Positions 1 to 9,557 of a stretch of 64,000 bases of DNA are shown piece by piece; position 1 is the stretch's first letter; every line of letters begins with the position of its first letter. Source of the stretch: Pseudanabaena cinerea FACHB-1277 (GTDB lineage: Bacteria; Cyanobacteriota; Cyanobacteriia; Pseudanabaenales; Pseudanabaenaceae); the NCBI RefSeq assembly GCF_014696345.1, contig NZ_JACJPY010000006.1, positions 1 to 64,000 of the forward strand, read 5' to 3'. The notes under the pieces are model-generated. The model did no database searches and had not been told where the DNA came from. It saw only the letters and a program-made list of their open reading frames with translations. The position numbers were made by a program, and so were the translations under genes.

Positions 1-2
1 TT

Positions 3-143
3 GTTCGTCCATTTCGCGGTATCCATAAAAAGTATCTGCATCTCTATGTAGCCATGTTTGAGTGGGCTTACAATTTACGTTGGATTGATTTTGACTTCCT
101 CCGCCGTCTTCTTGTCCCTCCTTTCACCTATTTACCCACATGA
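3..143 (+). mobile_element. 3' end of an IS1595/ISXO2-like transposase (cut by window start)
   Basis: Reading frame 3 is open from the first bases to a TGA at 141-143 and encodes 46 residues. They include FRGIHKKYLHLYVAMFEWAYN, except that only part should be quoted: the core is RGIHKKYLHLYVAMFEWAY, which resembles the C-terminal end of ISXO2-like (IS1595 family) DDE transposases, where an aromatic-rich K-K-Y-L-x-x-Y-x-x-x-F-E segment closes the domain. The catalytic part lies before the window, so activity cannot be judged. The right inverted repeat was not identified. The family call rests on this tail alone and is moderate. Confidence 0.55.
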
Positions 144-438
144 GCGAGAAATTTTTGGCTTTACTCCAGAACAAGCCCTCGCTTTAAACAATGCTTTAGA
201 TAGTGAAGGTGCATTACAAGTCAACTTGCACCCTACGCGAACCTTGATGGCTCTCCTTGCTCGACTCAAAGATCGGTATGATGCTAAGTATCCTAATGGT
301 GCTGAGAATTACACCATTTCCTCACGGGTGCAAAACCTTAACATCGAAGAGCAACGCATCACTTACACAATCACTATTGACCGATTCATTGATGCAACCA
401 TTCCCGTAATCCCCGCCCCTATCGTTCCCGCAGCGTAA
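58..438 (+). CDS. Hypothetical protein, 5' end uncertain
   Basis: Not recognised. The frame runs to a TAA at 436-438. The only early starts are TTG codons (58, 85, 91, 112), and that part overlaps the transposase tail in another frame, so the first 25-30 residues are probably not native. The credible part begins near residue 28 (HEREIFGFTPEQALALNNAL). It continues as a mixed helix/strand domain with NGAENYTISSRVQNL and ends in a Pro/Ala-rich tail. The IS may have removed the original start; alternatively translation begins at an internal TTG or ATG near 244-247. It is followed 10 bp later by three more unknown genes on the same strand. Confidence 0.45.
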   Translation: MSGLTIYVGLILTSSAVFLSLLSPIYPHEREIFGFTPEQALALNNALDSEGALQVNLHPTRTLMALLARLKDRYDAKYPNGAENYTISSRVQNLNIEEQRITYTITIDRFIDATIPVIPAPIVPAA

Positions 439-448
439 GTATTTACCA

Positions 449-649
449 ATGATTGAAGCGATCGCACTAACCGTCATCACGGGCGCTTTAGCCTATGTAG
501 TTCATCGCCTTGATGAACTGGACTGTAATATTGAAAAGCGCTTGGATAGGTTAGGCGATCGCCTAACTCGCTTGGAGATCCTGCTACCTAAGCGCAAAGC
601 CGACAGCCAAGATACCTACTACTCCCCAAATTCTGGAATAGACCTTTAA
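449..649 (+). CDS. Small membrane-anchored coiled-coil protein
   Basis: Not recognised. This is a 66-residue protein. Residues about 3-19 are hydrophobic and could form one membrane helix. Residues about 20-50 are highly charged with a heptad-like pattern of Leu and Ile (LDELDCNIEKRLDRLGDRL), which suggests an amphipathic or coiled-coil helix. The gene starts 10 bp after the previous stop, and its own stop overlaps the next start as TAATGA, so the set looks like one transcript. It contains HIP1 octamers in frame, so it is not a very recent arrival. Confidence 0.6.
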   Translation: MIEAIALTVITGALAYVVHRLDELDCNIEKRLDRLGDRLTRLEILLPKRKADSQDTYYSPNSGIDL

Positions 650-2190
650 TGAGTTGCCTTTGTGGTAGTCAAAAAAGAAGCGCAGCACCATCGACTATTA
701 ACCCTGTTAATATCGGTAGCCTGTGCTTTCTTTTTGGTGTAGAGGGTGCTTTGTGCCAATTTCTAGACTTAATTCCAGAAACGATCAAAGCTGTCCTTGA
801 TGCAAACAACAAGCCCGATGATGCTGATGAAATATTCTTTAAATGGGTAAGGAAATTTGCAAAGACGGGTTATAACATCGTTATTAATGAGGTCACGGGC
901 GACATAGCTCTAAACAGTTTTTGCAGCAACCCACCGCCGCCATTGCCAGATGACATCACATTTCAGGATGTCTTTGTGTTCATGGCTGAAGTGGTTCCAA
1001 TTCTGGACAGATTTTTTAAAACCAATGACATTTTGACGGGTGACAATACCCGCCTAATTGACAAGGTGACAGGCTTTTGGCTATTTAAGCAGTGGTATGA
1101 AAACTGCGAGTGCAAGAAATGCCCCGATCCGCCCGATCCGCCCGATGAAGATCCACCACCACCATCATTTGATCCACCACCACCTTTTGCACCCTGCCCC
1201 GATGGGTGCTACCGCGCTAATGGCGGCGGATCGCCTTGTAAAAATATGATGATGAGGCAAGTTAACGATCCTTTTGATCGTCAATTATTTAGCTGTCATG
1301 GGTATTACGTAGGATCAGACTCTTTTATGGCTAGGACTGGCTGGGACTACTTTAATACTGATGAAAGAAACCTATATAGAGGGGACATTTCCTATAAAAG
1401 CACTTTCTATGCTCCATTGGAATATCTGATAAATCCAGATATTCCAATCACTGCCTTAACGCTGACGGATAATAGAAAGCTTACTTTTACTCTATTGCGA
1501 AATATTCCAGACGCAGATTATATATCAGGGGCGATAAATCTCACATCCGAAGAAATGCAGGAGCAAGCAAATACACCTTACTCACTGGTGAATGATTTTG
1601 AGGTTTCCTATAATGGCGGACCTTGGCAATCATTTTATGGAAATTCAGATCAATATCCATACCCAGCGCCGCCCCCTTGCATATGTCCACCACCATCACC
1701 ACCGCCTCAAGAATTTTGCGATTTGTACCCAGATCATCCCGATTGTATTGATGACGATGATGATGATGAGTGTGAAACCGAAATGGTGCTAGTTGGGCGG
1801 TTTACCCAGTGTAGTGTTTTGAGATCGCCTAAACAAATGAAATTAGTTACAGATGGCGATCTAATTGATGTTGCGGTAGTCAAGAGACTTAGTTGTGCAT
1901 CGATCCGCATTCTAGAGGTTAAGCAGCTTTTAGAATGTGCAGCACCGCCGCCGCCCGATCCTTGCGACAATGTGGATTGTGTATCGGCTGACACCCAGAC
2001 CCCTGATCTTCTTAATAACGCCCGATCCTTCGGAGAACCCTCTAATACATTTCAAGAATGCTTAGATTTTTTGAGCCGCTTTGTTGACTCTCTAATTTTT
2101 GAATGCTGTAGCGATCGCATATCCAATGAAATTAACGAATGGTTAGCAGACAACCCACCAATAGACGATATTGAAGATGAACAACCATGA
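649..2190 (+). CDS. Large Cys-rich protein with poly-Pro linkers, unknown function
   Basis: Not recognised. This 513-residue protein has no signal peptide and no clear membrane helix. Three globular stretches are separated by proline-rich linkers. The first stretch is about residues 10-155. A CECKKCPDPPDPPDEDPPPP linker follows at about 157-180. The second stretch, about 185-340, is rich in aromatic residues and Asn. A PPPCICPPPSPPP linker at about 343-356 leads to a DDDDDDE run near 370, and a last domain contains several Cys pairs. Many Cys occur as CxC, CxxC or near linkers, so disulfides or metal sites are possible. It overlaps both neighbours by 1-4 bases (ATGA-type junctions), which implies translational coupling. 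A structural or surface role is only an inference. Confidence 0.65.
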   Translation: MSCLCGSQKRSAAPSTINPVNIGSLCFLFGVEGALCQFLDLIPETIKAVLDANNKPDDADEIFFKWVRKFAKTGYNIVINEVTGDIALNSFCSNPPPPLPDDITFQDVFVFMAEVVPILDRFFKTNDILTGDNTRLIDKVTGFWLFKQWYENCECKKCPDPPDPPDEDPPPPSFDPPPPFAPCPDGCYRANGGGSPCKNMMMRQVNDPFDRQLFSCHGYYVGSDSFMARTGWDYFNTDERNLYRGDISYKSTFYAPLEYLINPDIPITALTLTDNRKLTFTLLRNIPDADYISGAINLTSEEMQEQANTPYSLVNDFEVSYNGGPWQSFYGNSDQYPYPAPPPCICPPPSPPPQEFCDLYPDHPDCIDDDDDDECETEMVLVGRFTQCSVLRSPKQMKLVTDGDLIDVAVVKRLSCASIRILEVKQLLECAAPPPPDPCDNVDCVSADTQTPDLLNNARSFGEPSNTFQECLDFLSRFVDSLIFECCSDRISNEINEWLADNPPIDDIEDEQP

Positions 2191-3044
2191 GCCAAGCAAA
2201 AACACTCCAAGATATTTACTCTGAAATTGCAGACATCAAAGATGTTCTTTGTGCTGGTCTGGAAACCACATCAAGCGAGATAAGCACCCAGATTACCAAT
2301 CAATTAGTAATCAACCCTGAAACATGGCTACCCAATGAACTAATTCTGGAAAATACCGATGATGACCCTGCTATTACTGCTGCTCAAACTGAAATAAATG
2401 AGGTGCTTAATTTGGCGATCGCCACCATCGCCAAAGATGAAAGATTAGCCACCGATGCAACTTTAACTAAAAGCGATTTATCGATCGTCCCTGTTCCCTC
2501 TGGATCACCGATCATGCTTTTGCCCAAATTAATCAAAGCGATCGTAGAATTCCAAGCGCCCCTATCAGTAATTTTGCGAGTGCTTACCGATATCATCGGT
2601 GATGTGCTTTTGGAGCATATCAAGCGCAAATTAAATGAGAAAAACTGCGAAATCAGCGCTTTTAACAGCGTTGGGCAATCGAAAATATTTATAATTCCAC
2701 AAAATGCAACTCACATAATTACTAAGATCTCTGGGATGCCTGCATGGGTCGGGCGCGATTTTCAAGATACTGGTTTAAACATTTCGCTAATTATGCCAAC
2801 TGGTTTACAAAGCTTGGATATAGCTAAATACAGCACTTTGCACACACCAGAAATTAGGTTTGGATTTAGGCAAAAAAGCGAATCTTCAAAGATGTTTCCC
2901 TATTGGCGATCGCCGCAAAGCATTGAATTTATCGATCAATATTTTGAAATTCCAGAAATGGGATATCAAAATATTGATCGCTTGCTCTATATCAAAAGCC
3001 AAATAAACCACGGTCTTCGTGTCGCGTGGGTATTCCCTGAATAG
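2187..3044 (+). CDS. Hypothetical protein, last gene of the 1-3 kb set
   Basis: Not recognised. This 285-residue protein starts at an ATG overlapping the previous TGA (ATGA). The N-terminal half is helical and acidic, with a hydrophobic amphipathic stretch at about residues 108-150 (LPKLIKAIVEFQAPLSVILR). The C-terminal half is predicted mostly beta, with many aromatic residues and ends in RVAWVFPE. No signal peptide or Cys-rich part is present, unlike its partner upstream. Tight coupling suggests it acts with the 513-residue protein. It carries several in-frame HIP1 octamers. Confidence 0.6.
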   Translation: MSQAKTLQDIYSEIADIKDVLCAGLETTSSEISTQITNQLVINPETWLPNELILENTDDDPAITAAQTEINEVLNLAIATIAKDERLATDATLTKSDLSIVPVPSGSPIMLLPKLIKAIVEFQAPLSVILRVLTDIIGDVLLEHIKRKLNEKNCEISAFNSVGQSKIFIIPQNATHIITKISGMPAWVGRDFQDTGLNISLIMPTGLQSLDIAKYSTLHTPEIRFGFRQKSESSKMFPYWRSPQSIEFIDQYFEIPEMGYQNIDRLLYIKSQINHGLRVAWVFPE

Positions 3045-3308
3045 GCGATCAACGGCTTGGAGCTGTGGCGATCGCCGCCAAGTAAAGCCAGTTGATCAAA
3101 AATTTGTTGGAAAACCAAAAAATTATCGATCGCTACGTGATCAAAATTTTCCAGAAATCGCGCCCAAATCGATCTTTCGGGCGATCGCTTGATTGATGGT
3201 TTGCCAGTGGCGATCGCTCAAATCAAAGTTTGAGGTTATCTGTTTGGGGATTCTATAAAGTCCCAAAAGTCACGATCGCCACATCAAAATCCAGTTCGGC
3301 GATTCAAT

Positions 3309-5030
3309 TCAGTTGCCTGGAGTTGGTTTGAGGGTAAAGAGAAAATCAAGGCGGCTGGTTTTAGTATCGATATTTGTGGTGGTTACAGAGATGCCATTGA
3401 TCGCATCAAGAACATCGCGAATTTGTGTATAACTTGGGTTGGACTTGATCTCAGGAGGCAGTAACCGATCGCCGATCGCTAAGGCATTAGTCATATTGAA
3501 GTAGAAATAACCACCATTGGCTTTGGGCATCCCTGTGGTAAAGATCTGGAAGGGGCGGCTATCAGCTAAGGTTCGCGCAGGTTTCGGTACAAAACTATTG
3601 GCGAGATCGCCCATTGCCCAAAATACAAAATTTTGATCGAGATTGCCGCGAATAGCAATATTAGTATTGCCGACCGCCCAGTTGGTAACGGATTTATCGC
3701 CAATTTGTGAGGTCTTAATTTCCATTCCCTTTGGCAACAAACCACCTGCGCTGGTTTGCGCCACCCGCTCAATTTTTTCGAGGGCTGATTTTGCTGTATT
3801 TTGATCGCTCGCTTGGGCGATCGCCACAAAGCCAAACCCAGGATTAGCGAGAATGCCTTGATTATTGGGAATCGCAGCGATCGCAAATTCACCATTCATC
3901 CATTGCAAAATATCCCGATCAAGATCCAACTTCGTGCCATCTTTGACCGCCTTCCGCAACTGCTCGATCAATTGAGCCGAACTAGCATTACCCTTTGCTT
4001 GGGTAACTAAAGATTGCCAAGATTGATAGAGGTTGACCCCAGAAATCAATAAGAAAGTTTCCTGTGGTAATAGTCCCAATACCTTGGGATCAATATTGGC
4101 AGTGGGGCTAGAATTGTCATTCTTGAGATAGGTACTAATTTCAAAGCGCAAACCTTCCTTTTGTGTGCCACCTGTGAGGGTGATGGCATCTAGCTCCCGC
4201 CGCGATTGGGCGATCGCCGATTCATTGAGATTGAGATTGGTTTGTGAGCCAATAAACTCAAGGGCAACATCGCCATCAAGATAGACCTGCATCAATGGAT
4301 CAACGACCTGAGTATTAGGATTGCCATAGATTTTGGCAAAAACAGGCTTCTTGGCAAGGGAGGGGCTGTTGTTTTGGTAAGTATCGATCGCCTGTTGGAT
4401 CAAACTGCCACTAGTGGCGATCGCCACATACTGACCGCCAATATCCGCCGTCACCAAATTGTTATTGGGATCGCGGGATGGCGATTCATAGTAGGTAAAA
4501 TTTTTATATTGCTTAGCGGTAAATCTTGCCCCCTGTTGGGTCAGTGCTTCACGGTATTTATTTAAAAACAAATCAGACCTGACGCGATCGCGGGTTGGGG
4601 CAATTACTAGGGTGGCGGCGGGGGCTTGGGGCTGAGCAGGATTAGGCACTAAAGCCGTGATCACATAGCCATCTAACCAAGGTTGGACATCGCGGTTATA
4701 GTCGGTTTTGCTTTGGACTAACAAGGAGCTAAGGGGCGATTTGCTAATGCCTTCGCCAATCAACTTCTGGGAAGCAGGTGTCCCAAACTGCGCTAACTTA
4801 TTCCAAGGCTCAGGATTAGTATTAAATGCCATGACTACCTGTGCGCCCTGTGGTACGACCGCCGCCGCGCCTAAAATGCCTTTAATCGCCTGCGATCGCT
4901 GAGCAAAGTAAAAGTAAGCCCCACCCACGCCAATGCCGACCACTGCTGCCCCGACACCGAGATAGGTCAACAATGCTCGTTGTTGATTGGACTTTGATGA
5001 AAGTTTGTGATCTTTGGAGGGCTTCGCCAT
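3309..5030 (-). CDS. DUF3352 domain membrane-anchored protein
   Basis: This 573-residue protein is of the cyanobacterial DUF3352 type, whose function is not established. A short basic N-terminus (about 1-22) precedes a Gly-rich membrane helix at about 24-45 (YLGVGAAVVGIGVGGAYFYF). A long extracytoplasmic domain follows and starts with VPQGAQVVMAFNTNPEPW, typical of the family. The domain contains two related halves of alternating strands and helices, with the repeated theme of a protein value that decides whether something is kept (LLPQETFLLISGVN). The gene stands alone between convergent unknown genes and a divergent response regulator. The start ATG at 5028-5030 fits the basic-then-hydrophobic N-terminus. 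Confidence 0.75.
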   Translation of the reverse strand: MAKPSKDHKLSSKSNQQRALLTYLGVGAAVVGIGVGGAYFYFAQRSQAIKGILGAAAVVPQGAQVVMAFNTNPEPWNKLAQFGTPASQKLIGEGISKSPLSSLLVQSKTDYNRDVQPWLDGYVITALVPNPAQPQAPAATLVIAPTRDRVRSDLFLNKYREALTQQGARFTAKQYKNFTYYESPSRDPNNNLVTADIGGQYVAIATSGSLIQQAIDTYQNNSPSLAKKPVFAKIYGNPNTQVVDPLMQVYLDGDVALEFIGSQTNLNLNESAIAQSRRELDAITLTGGTQKEGLRFEISTYLKNDNSSPTANIDPKVLGLLPQETFLLISGVNLYQSWQSLVTQAKGNASSAQLIEQLRKAVKDGTKLDLDRDILQWMNGEFAIAAIPNNQGILANPGFGFVAIAQASDQNTAKSALEKIERVAQTSAGGLLPKGMEIKTSQIGDKSVTNWAVGNTNIAIRGNLDQNFVFWAMGDLANSFVPKPARTLADSRPFQIFTTGMPKANGGYFYFNMTNALAIGDRLLPPEIKSNPSYTQIRDVLDAINGISVTTTNIDTKTSRLDFLFTLKPTPGN

Positions 5031-5104
5031 GGGAATCCAATATACCTAAAGTTTACAAGATGTTAAGCACCAAGTTTCCACCAAGGTACTACAGAATTGC
5101 CCAT

Positions 5105-5148
5105 TGTAATACCAAAAGCAATACCAAGAGCAATACCAAAAGCAATAC
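5105..5148. repeat. Short tandem repeat AATACCAAAAGC
   Basis: About three and a half copies of a 12-base unit (AATACCAAAAGC, with AATACCAAGAGC as a variant) lie just upstream of the DUF3352 gene on the opposite side. They run directly into the hairpin at 5150-5180. The unit length and absence of spacers exclude a CRISPR array. Confidence 0.8.
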
Positions 5149-5149
5149 T

Positions 5150-5180
5150 AAAACTAAAATGACTATGCCATTTTAGTTTT
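5150..5180. repeat. Perfect 12-bp inverted repeat (hairpin)
   Basis: AAAACTAAAATG at 5150-5161 is the exact reverse complement of CATTTTAGTTTT at 5169-5180, with a 7-base loop (ACTATGC). No clear run of T follows on either strand, so it is not a textbook terminator. The loop resembles that of the hairpin at 13898-13928, which suggests a dispersed hairpin family. Confidence 0.75.
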
Positions 5181-5324
5181 AAAAAATATTTACTGAATTT
5201 TGCTTTTAAATTACAAGAATAGATGTATGAATTTATGATTCGGCATAGTTCCCCTGTTACAAAATCCGAAGAATACTAGGCGTACACTATATGATGGAGT
5301 CATCATTTTTTTGATTCATATCCT

Positions 5325-6590
5325 ATGGATACAGATAGCTTAGCCGTTTATAGCCTGCTAGAGCAATTGCGTGGTTATAGCCGTAAGCAGTTTACTGGCA
5401 AGCTAGAACTCTATGCTGTCAGAGACTACAAATGGAGTATTTATTACTGTCATGGGCGGCTGGTGTGGGCTGCGGGGGGAGAGCATCACTATCGCCGATG
5501 GTATCGTTTATTGCTCCAACATCGGGTGCAGGTAGATCTGGGCAAAATCTCGTTTCGGACTGCCGCCGAGCTTGCCCTCTGGGACTACTATGTGCTGGTG
5601 ATCATGATGCGGCGCATGGTGATCACCCGCGATCAAGTTTCGCCAGTCATTGAAAGTTTTATCCATGAGGTTTTGTTTGATGTGATTCAATGGGCAGCTA
5701 AGGACAAAATTAGCTATTACTGTGACTTTGAGGATGAAGTCACCCCAGTGATTGCGTTGATCCATGCGGACAATGCGATTAATCAGGCTCACAATGAATG
5801 GCTAGTTTGGCGCAAGGCCGGCATTGCCGATTTTTCGCCCAATCTTGCCCCTTGGGTCAAGCGTCCTGGACAGTTGCAAGAAGAGGCTTCTGAGCTGACC
5901 TATAAGACCCTGATTACAATTCTTGATGGGCGGCGATCGCTGCGAGAGTTGTCAGTCTGGCTCAAAAAAGACTTGCTAACCCTAATGCAGTCGCTCATGG
6001 CATATTACTATCGCGGCATGGTGGGGCTGGCGGAGGTTGCCGATATCGCTTCTCCCATTGCCAATCCCTTTGCGACTGAATCTGTGCGATCGCCTTTACC
6101 TGAGCTAGTCAAACCACAAATGGTTGCCGAAAATAACCATCGGACTGCCGCAAAACCTGCATCAGAAACTTCTTTCTCTAGACCACTAATTGCCTGTGTC
6201 GATGATAGCAATCAAGTCTGTGCCACCCTTGAGCAAATTGTGTCAGCGCTTGGCTATGGTTTCCTAGGCATCAAGGATTCTATCAAGGTTCTACCCCTGT
6301 TAGTAGAGCATCGTCCCGAAATGATCATTTTGGATTTAGTCATGCCGATTGTGGGCGGATATGAGTTATGTAGCCAAATTCGTCGTATTCCCGAATTTCA
6401 TGATACCCCTATCTTGATTTTGACCAGTAACGATACGATCATTGATCGCGTGAGGGCTAAGTTTGTCGGTGCGACTTCATTTATTTCCAAAACTGTCGGT
6501 AACGAAAAGATCGGCGAAAAAATTCAACGTTATCTGATTGCTCCCCAAATTATGAGCAACCATGTTCATCCCTTCCCACCCAAAGATTAG
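5325..6590 (+). CDS. PatA-type response regulator (DUF4388-like N-terminus plus receiver)
   Basis: This 421-residue protein has the order typical of cyanobacterial PatA/PixG-like regulators. The N-terminal domain (about 1-120) begins with YSLLEQLRGYSRKQFTGKLE, followed by a helical middle part. A C-terminal receiver occupies about residues 287-405. In the receiver the acidic pocket is CVDDSN, the phospho-acceptor Asp is in IILDLVMP, and the conserved Lys is in FISKTV. There is no DNA-binding domain, so output is probably through protein contacts. Such proteins usually sit in phototaxis or pili operons with CheY and CheW; here it stands alone, so its partner is unknown. Confidence 0.8.
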   Translation: MDTDSLAVYSLLEQLRGYSRKQFTGKLELYAVRDYKWSIYYCHGRLVWAAGGEHHYRRWYRLLLQHRVQVDLGKISFRTAAELALWDYYVLVIMMRRMVITRDQVSPVIESFIHEVLFDVIQWAAKDKISYYCDFEDEVTPVIALIHADNAINQAHNEWLVWRKAGIADFSPNLAPWVKRPGQLQEEASELTYKTLITILDGRRSLRELSVWLKKDLLTLMQSLMAYYYRGMVGLAEVADIASPIANPFATESVRSPLPELVKPQMVAENNHRTAAKPASETSFSRPLIACVDDSNQVCATLEQIVSALGYGFLGIKDSIKVLPLLVEHRPEMIILDLVMPIVGGYELCSQIRRIPEFHDTPILILTSNDTIIDRVRAKFVGATSFISKTVGNEKIGEKIQRYLIAPQIMSNHVHPFPPKD

Positions 6591-6649
6591 CAGTGTCGCA
6601 CTAATCTTCGGCATCCTTATTTAACTGAAATTAGTTCAAAACTTTAATC

Positions 6650-9553
6650 ATGGAATTTAGCACGATCGCCTTCATGTCTAGCATCCCTTGGCTATCCTTA
6701 ATCTCGATTCTGTTTACCCATGGCGCATATGCCCAATTTGTAAATCTGCCCAACCAACAGCTATCAAAGTCAACGGAGATAGCCTTTGCCAATAATATTA
6801 GAACCTTGCTAACGGAAGGCGATCGCTTGCTAGAAATGAAGGATTTCGCAGGGGCGATCGCTCATTATGAAAGAGCTTTAGCCATTGCCGAACATGGTCA
6901 AAATCGTGAGCATCAGGTCTTGATTTTGTCCGCATTAGGGCGTGTTTACGATCTCAATGGCAAATATTTAAAGGCAGAAAAGACTTTTAAAGAAGGGATG
7001 GTGCGGGTTACAGAGTCGAGAAACCCGTCAATGGAAATGCGTCAGTCACAGATCTATTTGCATACTGGCTTAGGGATGACCTATCACAATATTGGCAAAT
7101 ATGAGCAGGCGATCGCCCAACTGAAACAGGCGGTGAGCATATCAGAAAAACTACCGAAGGCTTTGTGGGGCAGCACCTCTATCCCTTGGGAATTTACGCA
7201 TTTTGAGCCGCGTTTTCACCTTGCCACCACCTATCGCTCTACCCGTCAATTTCCGCAAGCAATCTCTCTATTTCAAGAATGCCATGCGATCGCGGTGCGA
7301 GAAAGCGATCGCGAAAAGCAAGCAATTAGCCTCGTTGCCCTTGGACAAACCTACGTCATTATGGGCAATGTCCGCATGGCGCGGCAATATTTTCAACAAG
7401 TCAAGGCATTAGGTTCCTTCCCAAATAACCCTGATTTGGTGAGGGTGATCGATACCCTTGATGTGTTTTCGGGCGATCTTGCAGACATAGCTGAAACATT
7501 CACCATATTCCTCCCTGTGCTGGAGCGCGTCAGTCGAGGCTTGCGCCGCATCGAAGAAGTCACGGCTAATTTGCCGAGTTTTGCCTATGTGGGTCGCAGT
7601 GCCGCCAAGCTAGAGTCTGCCCATACTAAGTTTCTGCAACTGATTCCGCAACTGCGCCAGAAAAATGTTTTTGACTCTTATCAAATTATAGTTGCCACGA
7701 TCAGTGAGATGTCTTCGCTCCTGAAAGAACTAAAAAGTGATGGGGATGGAACTACAGTTGTTGGTTTAGATAATTCTTGCAATCTGGACGAGATTAGAGC
7801 AGTGATCAAGCAGGGTAACTATGAGCGAGGTAATCTTTCTCCTGAAGCAGTTACGGTCATAGTGGAGGTTGCTGACGATCTCTGTAAAATTACTAAATCC
7901 CTTGAAAACTATAATGACAGGCGGCGCAAACAGGGGCAGAAATCGAAGCAAAATTTTGATATGGAGACGATCATCCGTCAGCTTGAAGATGTCGATCGCC
8001 GTTCCGCATCAAGGCGTGGTCAAGTTAATCTAGAAATAGCCCAAAACCAAGTAGCGATCGCCAAGTCATCAGGCAATCCCCTTGATTATGGCAAGGCGCT
8101 AGATTTTCTAGGTAATGCTTACGCATCCCAAAAAGCCTATGCTCAAGCGGAGCAGTCTTTGAGCGAAGCGATCGCCATTTGGGAAAAGTTGCGGGTGGGA
8201 TTGGAAGATAAAGAGGAATATCGGGTGGCTCTATTTGAAACCCAGAATGATACTTACAAGTCTTTGCAGAAAGTACGGATGGCAATGGGCAAGTATTCTG
8301 AAGCCTTAGAATCGGCAGAACAGGGCAGAGCAAGGGCTTTTTTGGCATTATTATCTAGCAAATTTAGCAGCGATCGCCTTGAGCAATATAGCGAACCGCA
8401 GGTAAATATTTCCCAACTTCAACAAATTGCCAGAGATCAACAAATTACAATTGTCTCCTATTCCCTCATTAGCTCCAAATCAGTGGAATTTCTGAGAGAT
8501 GCCTCTGGTACTTCCCAATTATATGTTTGGGTCATCTCACCTCAAGGAGAGATTAGCTGGCGCAATCTTAATTTGCAGCAATGGGAAATGGTCAAGCACC
8601 AAAAATCATTGCGAGAGGTAATTCAAGATTTGCAAGAACGTTTAACTAGCTCTAGTGGAACTATTAGAACTATACCTGATTCGTCCCGTGTTTCACTGCC
8701 CCGCCGCCCCGTTGCTGTCACCAGCGATCGCGATGCCCTTAATGAACTCAAGCAATTACATGAACTTCTCATTGAACCGATCGCCGACCTATTACCCCAA
8801 AGCCCCGATGCGAAGGTTGTATTTGTGCCAGATCAAGCCTTGTTTCTAGTACCTTTTGCCGCCCTCCAAAATAAGTCTGGCAAATATTTAATCGAAGATC
8901 ACACAATTTCCTATAGCCCTTCGATTCAATCTTTAGACTATACAAAAAGGTTAGGGAAAAGATTAGAGAATTTGCCCAAAGCCACAGGAAATCTCATTGT
9001 GGGCAATCCATCGGAAGATCTAGCAGATGCGGCTCTAGAAGCCACAGCGATCGCTAAACTGCTCAATACTCAACCCCTAATTGGCAAGGTTGCCACTAAA
9101 AATAAGGTTTTGGCTCAGATCGAAGATTCGCAAATCATTCACCTTGCGATGCATGGTAACTTCGATGATCGCAATGGCTTAGACAGTGCTTTAAATTTTG
9201 GTTCTCAAGTATTCCTCACCGCCAAGGAGATTTTAAATCTCTCTTTAAGAGCGAATCTCGTAATTTTGAGCGCCTGTAATACTGGCAAGGGTGCAATCAG
9301 GGGCGATGGTGTGATCGGTCTATCACGAGCATTTATTTTGGCTGGCACTCCCCGCATCATTGTTTCTCTCTGGGCTGTCCCCGATGGCGAAACCAGTCAA
9401 TTAATGATGAACTTTTATAGGAATATGGTTGATAATAAATCTATTAATCAAGGTTATGCCCATGCCCTGCGGCAAAGTATGCTCTACACGCTAAAACATA
9501 ACCCCCATCCCCGCAATTGGGCAGCCTTTGGGCTAATTGGGGCAGTTAATTAA
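6650..9553 (+). CDS. Secreted TPR-CHAT (caspase-like) protein, copy 1
   Basis: This 967-residue protein has a signal peptide with a likely cut after AYA (near residue 28), so it should act outside the cytoplasm. TPR repeats cover about residues 50-250 (GDRLLEMKDFAGAIAHYERA and similar) and return at about 470-565. Between them is a family-specific helical insert at about 270-450. The C-terminal CHAT domain (about 690-967) has the His of HLAMHGNF at residue 835 and the Cys of LSACNTGKG at residue 876, the caspase/separase-type dyad, followed by IVSLWAVPD and the closing NWAAFGLIGA. CHAT proteins cleave or bind proteins; the target is unknown. A paralogue follows directly. Confidence 0.85.
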   Translation: MEFSTIAFMSSIPWLSLISILFTHGAYAQFVNLPNQQLSKSTEIAFANNIRTLLTEGDRLLEMKDFAGAIAHYERALAIAEHGQNREHQVLILSALGRVYDLNGKYLKAEKTFKEGMVRVTESRNPSMEMRQSQIYLHTGLGMTYHNIGKYEQAIAQLKQAVSISEKLPKALWGSTSIPWEFTHFEPRFHLATTYRSTRQFPQAISLFQECHAIAVRESDREKQAISLVALGQTYVIMGNVRMARQYFQQVKALGSFPNNPDLVRVIDTLDVFSGDLADIAETFTIFLPVLERVSRGLRRIEEVTANLPSFAYVGRSAAKLESAHTKFLQLIPQLRQKNVFDSYQIIVATISEMSSLLKELKSDGDGTTVVGLDNSCNLDEIRAVIKQGNYERGNLSPEAVTVIVEVADDLCKITKSLENYNDRRRKQGQKSKQNFDMETIIRQLEDVDRRSASRRGQVNLEIAQNQVAIAKSSGNPLDYGKALDFLGNAYASQKAYAQAEQSLSEAIAIWEKLRVGLEDKEEYRVALFETQNDTYKSLQKVRMAMGKYSEALESAEQGRARAFLALLSSKFSSDRLEQYSEPQVNISQLQQIARDQQITIVSYSLISSKSVEFLRDASGTSQLYVWVISPQGEISWRNLNLQQWEMVKHQKSLREVIQDLQERLTSSSGTIRTIPDSSRVSLPRRPVAVTSDRDALNELKQLHELLIEPIADLLPQSPDAKVVFVPDQALFLVPFAALQNKSGKYLIEDHTISYSPSIQSLDYTKRLGKRLENLPKATGNLIVGNPSEDLADAALEATAIAKLLNTQPLIGKVATKNKVLAQIEDSQIIHLAMHGNFDDRNGLDSALNFGSQVFLTAKEILNLSLRANLVILSACNTGKGAIRGDGVIGLSRAFILAGTPRIIVSLWAVPDGETSQLMMNFYRNMVDNKSINQGYAHALRQSMLYTLKHNPHPRNWAAFGLIGAVN

Positions 9554-9557
9554 TGTC

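Noticed and set aside
1734-1994. Antisense frame with a Ser run inside the Cys-rich gene
   Set aside because: The Ser run is the complement of the poly-Asp codons; the sense gene is coupled to both neighbours.
449-3044. Filamentous phage (inovirus) structural module
   Set aside because: There is a small membrane protein and a large linker-rich protein, but no signal peptide, no C-terminal anchor and no Zot-type ATPase in view.
5105-5148. Short repeats that could suggest a CRISPR array
   Set aside because: The unit is 12 bases and tandem with no spacers.
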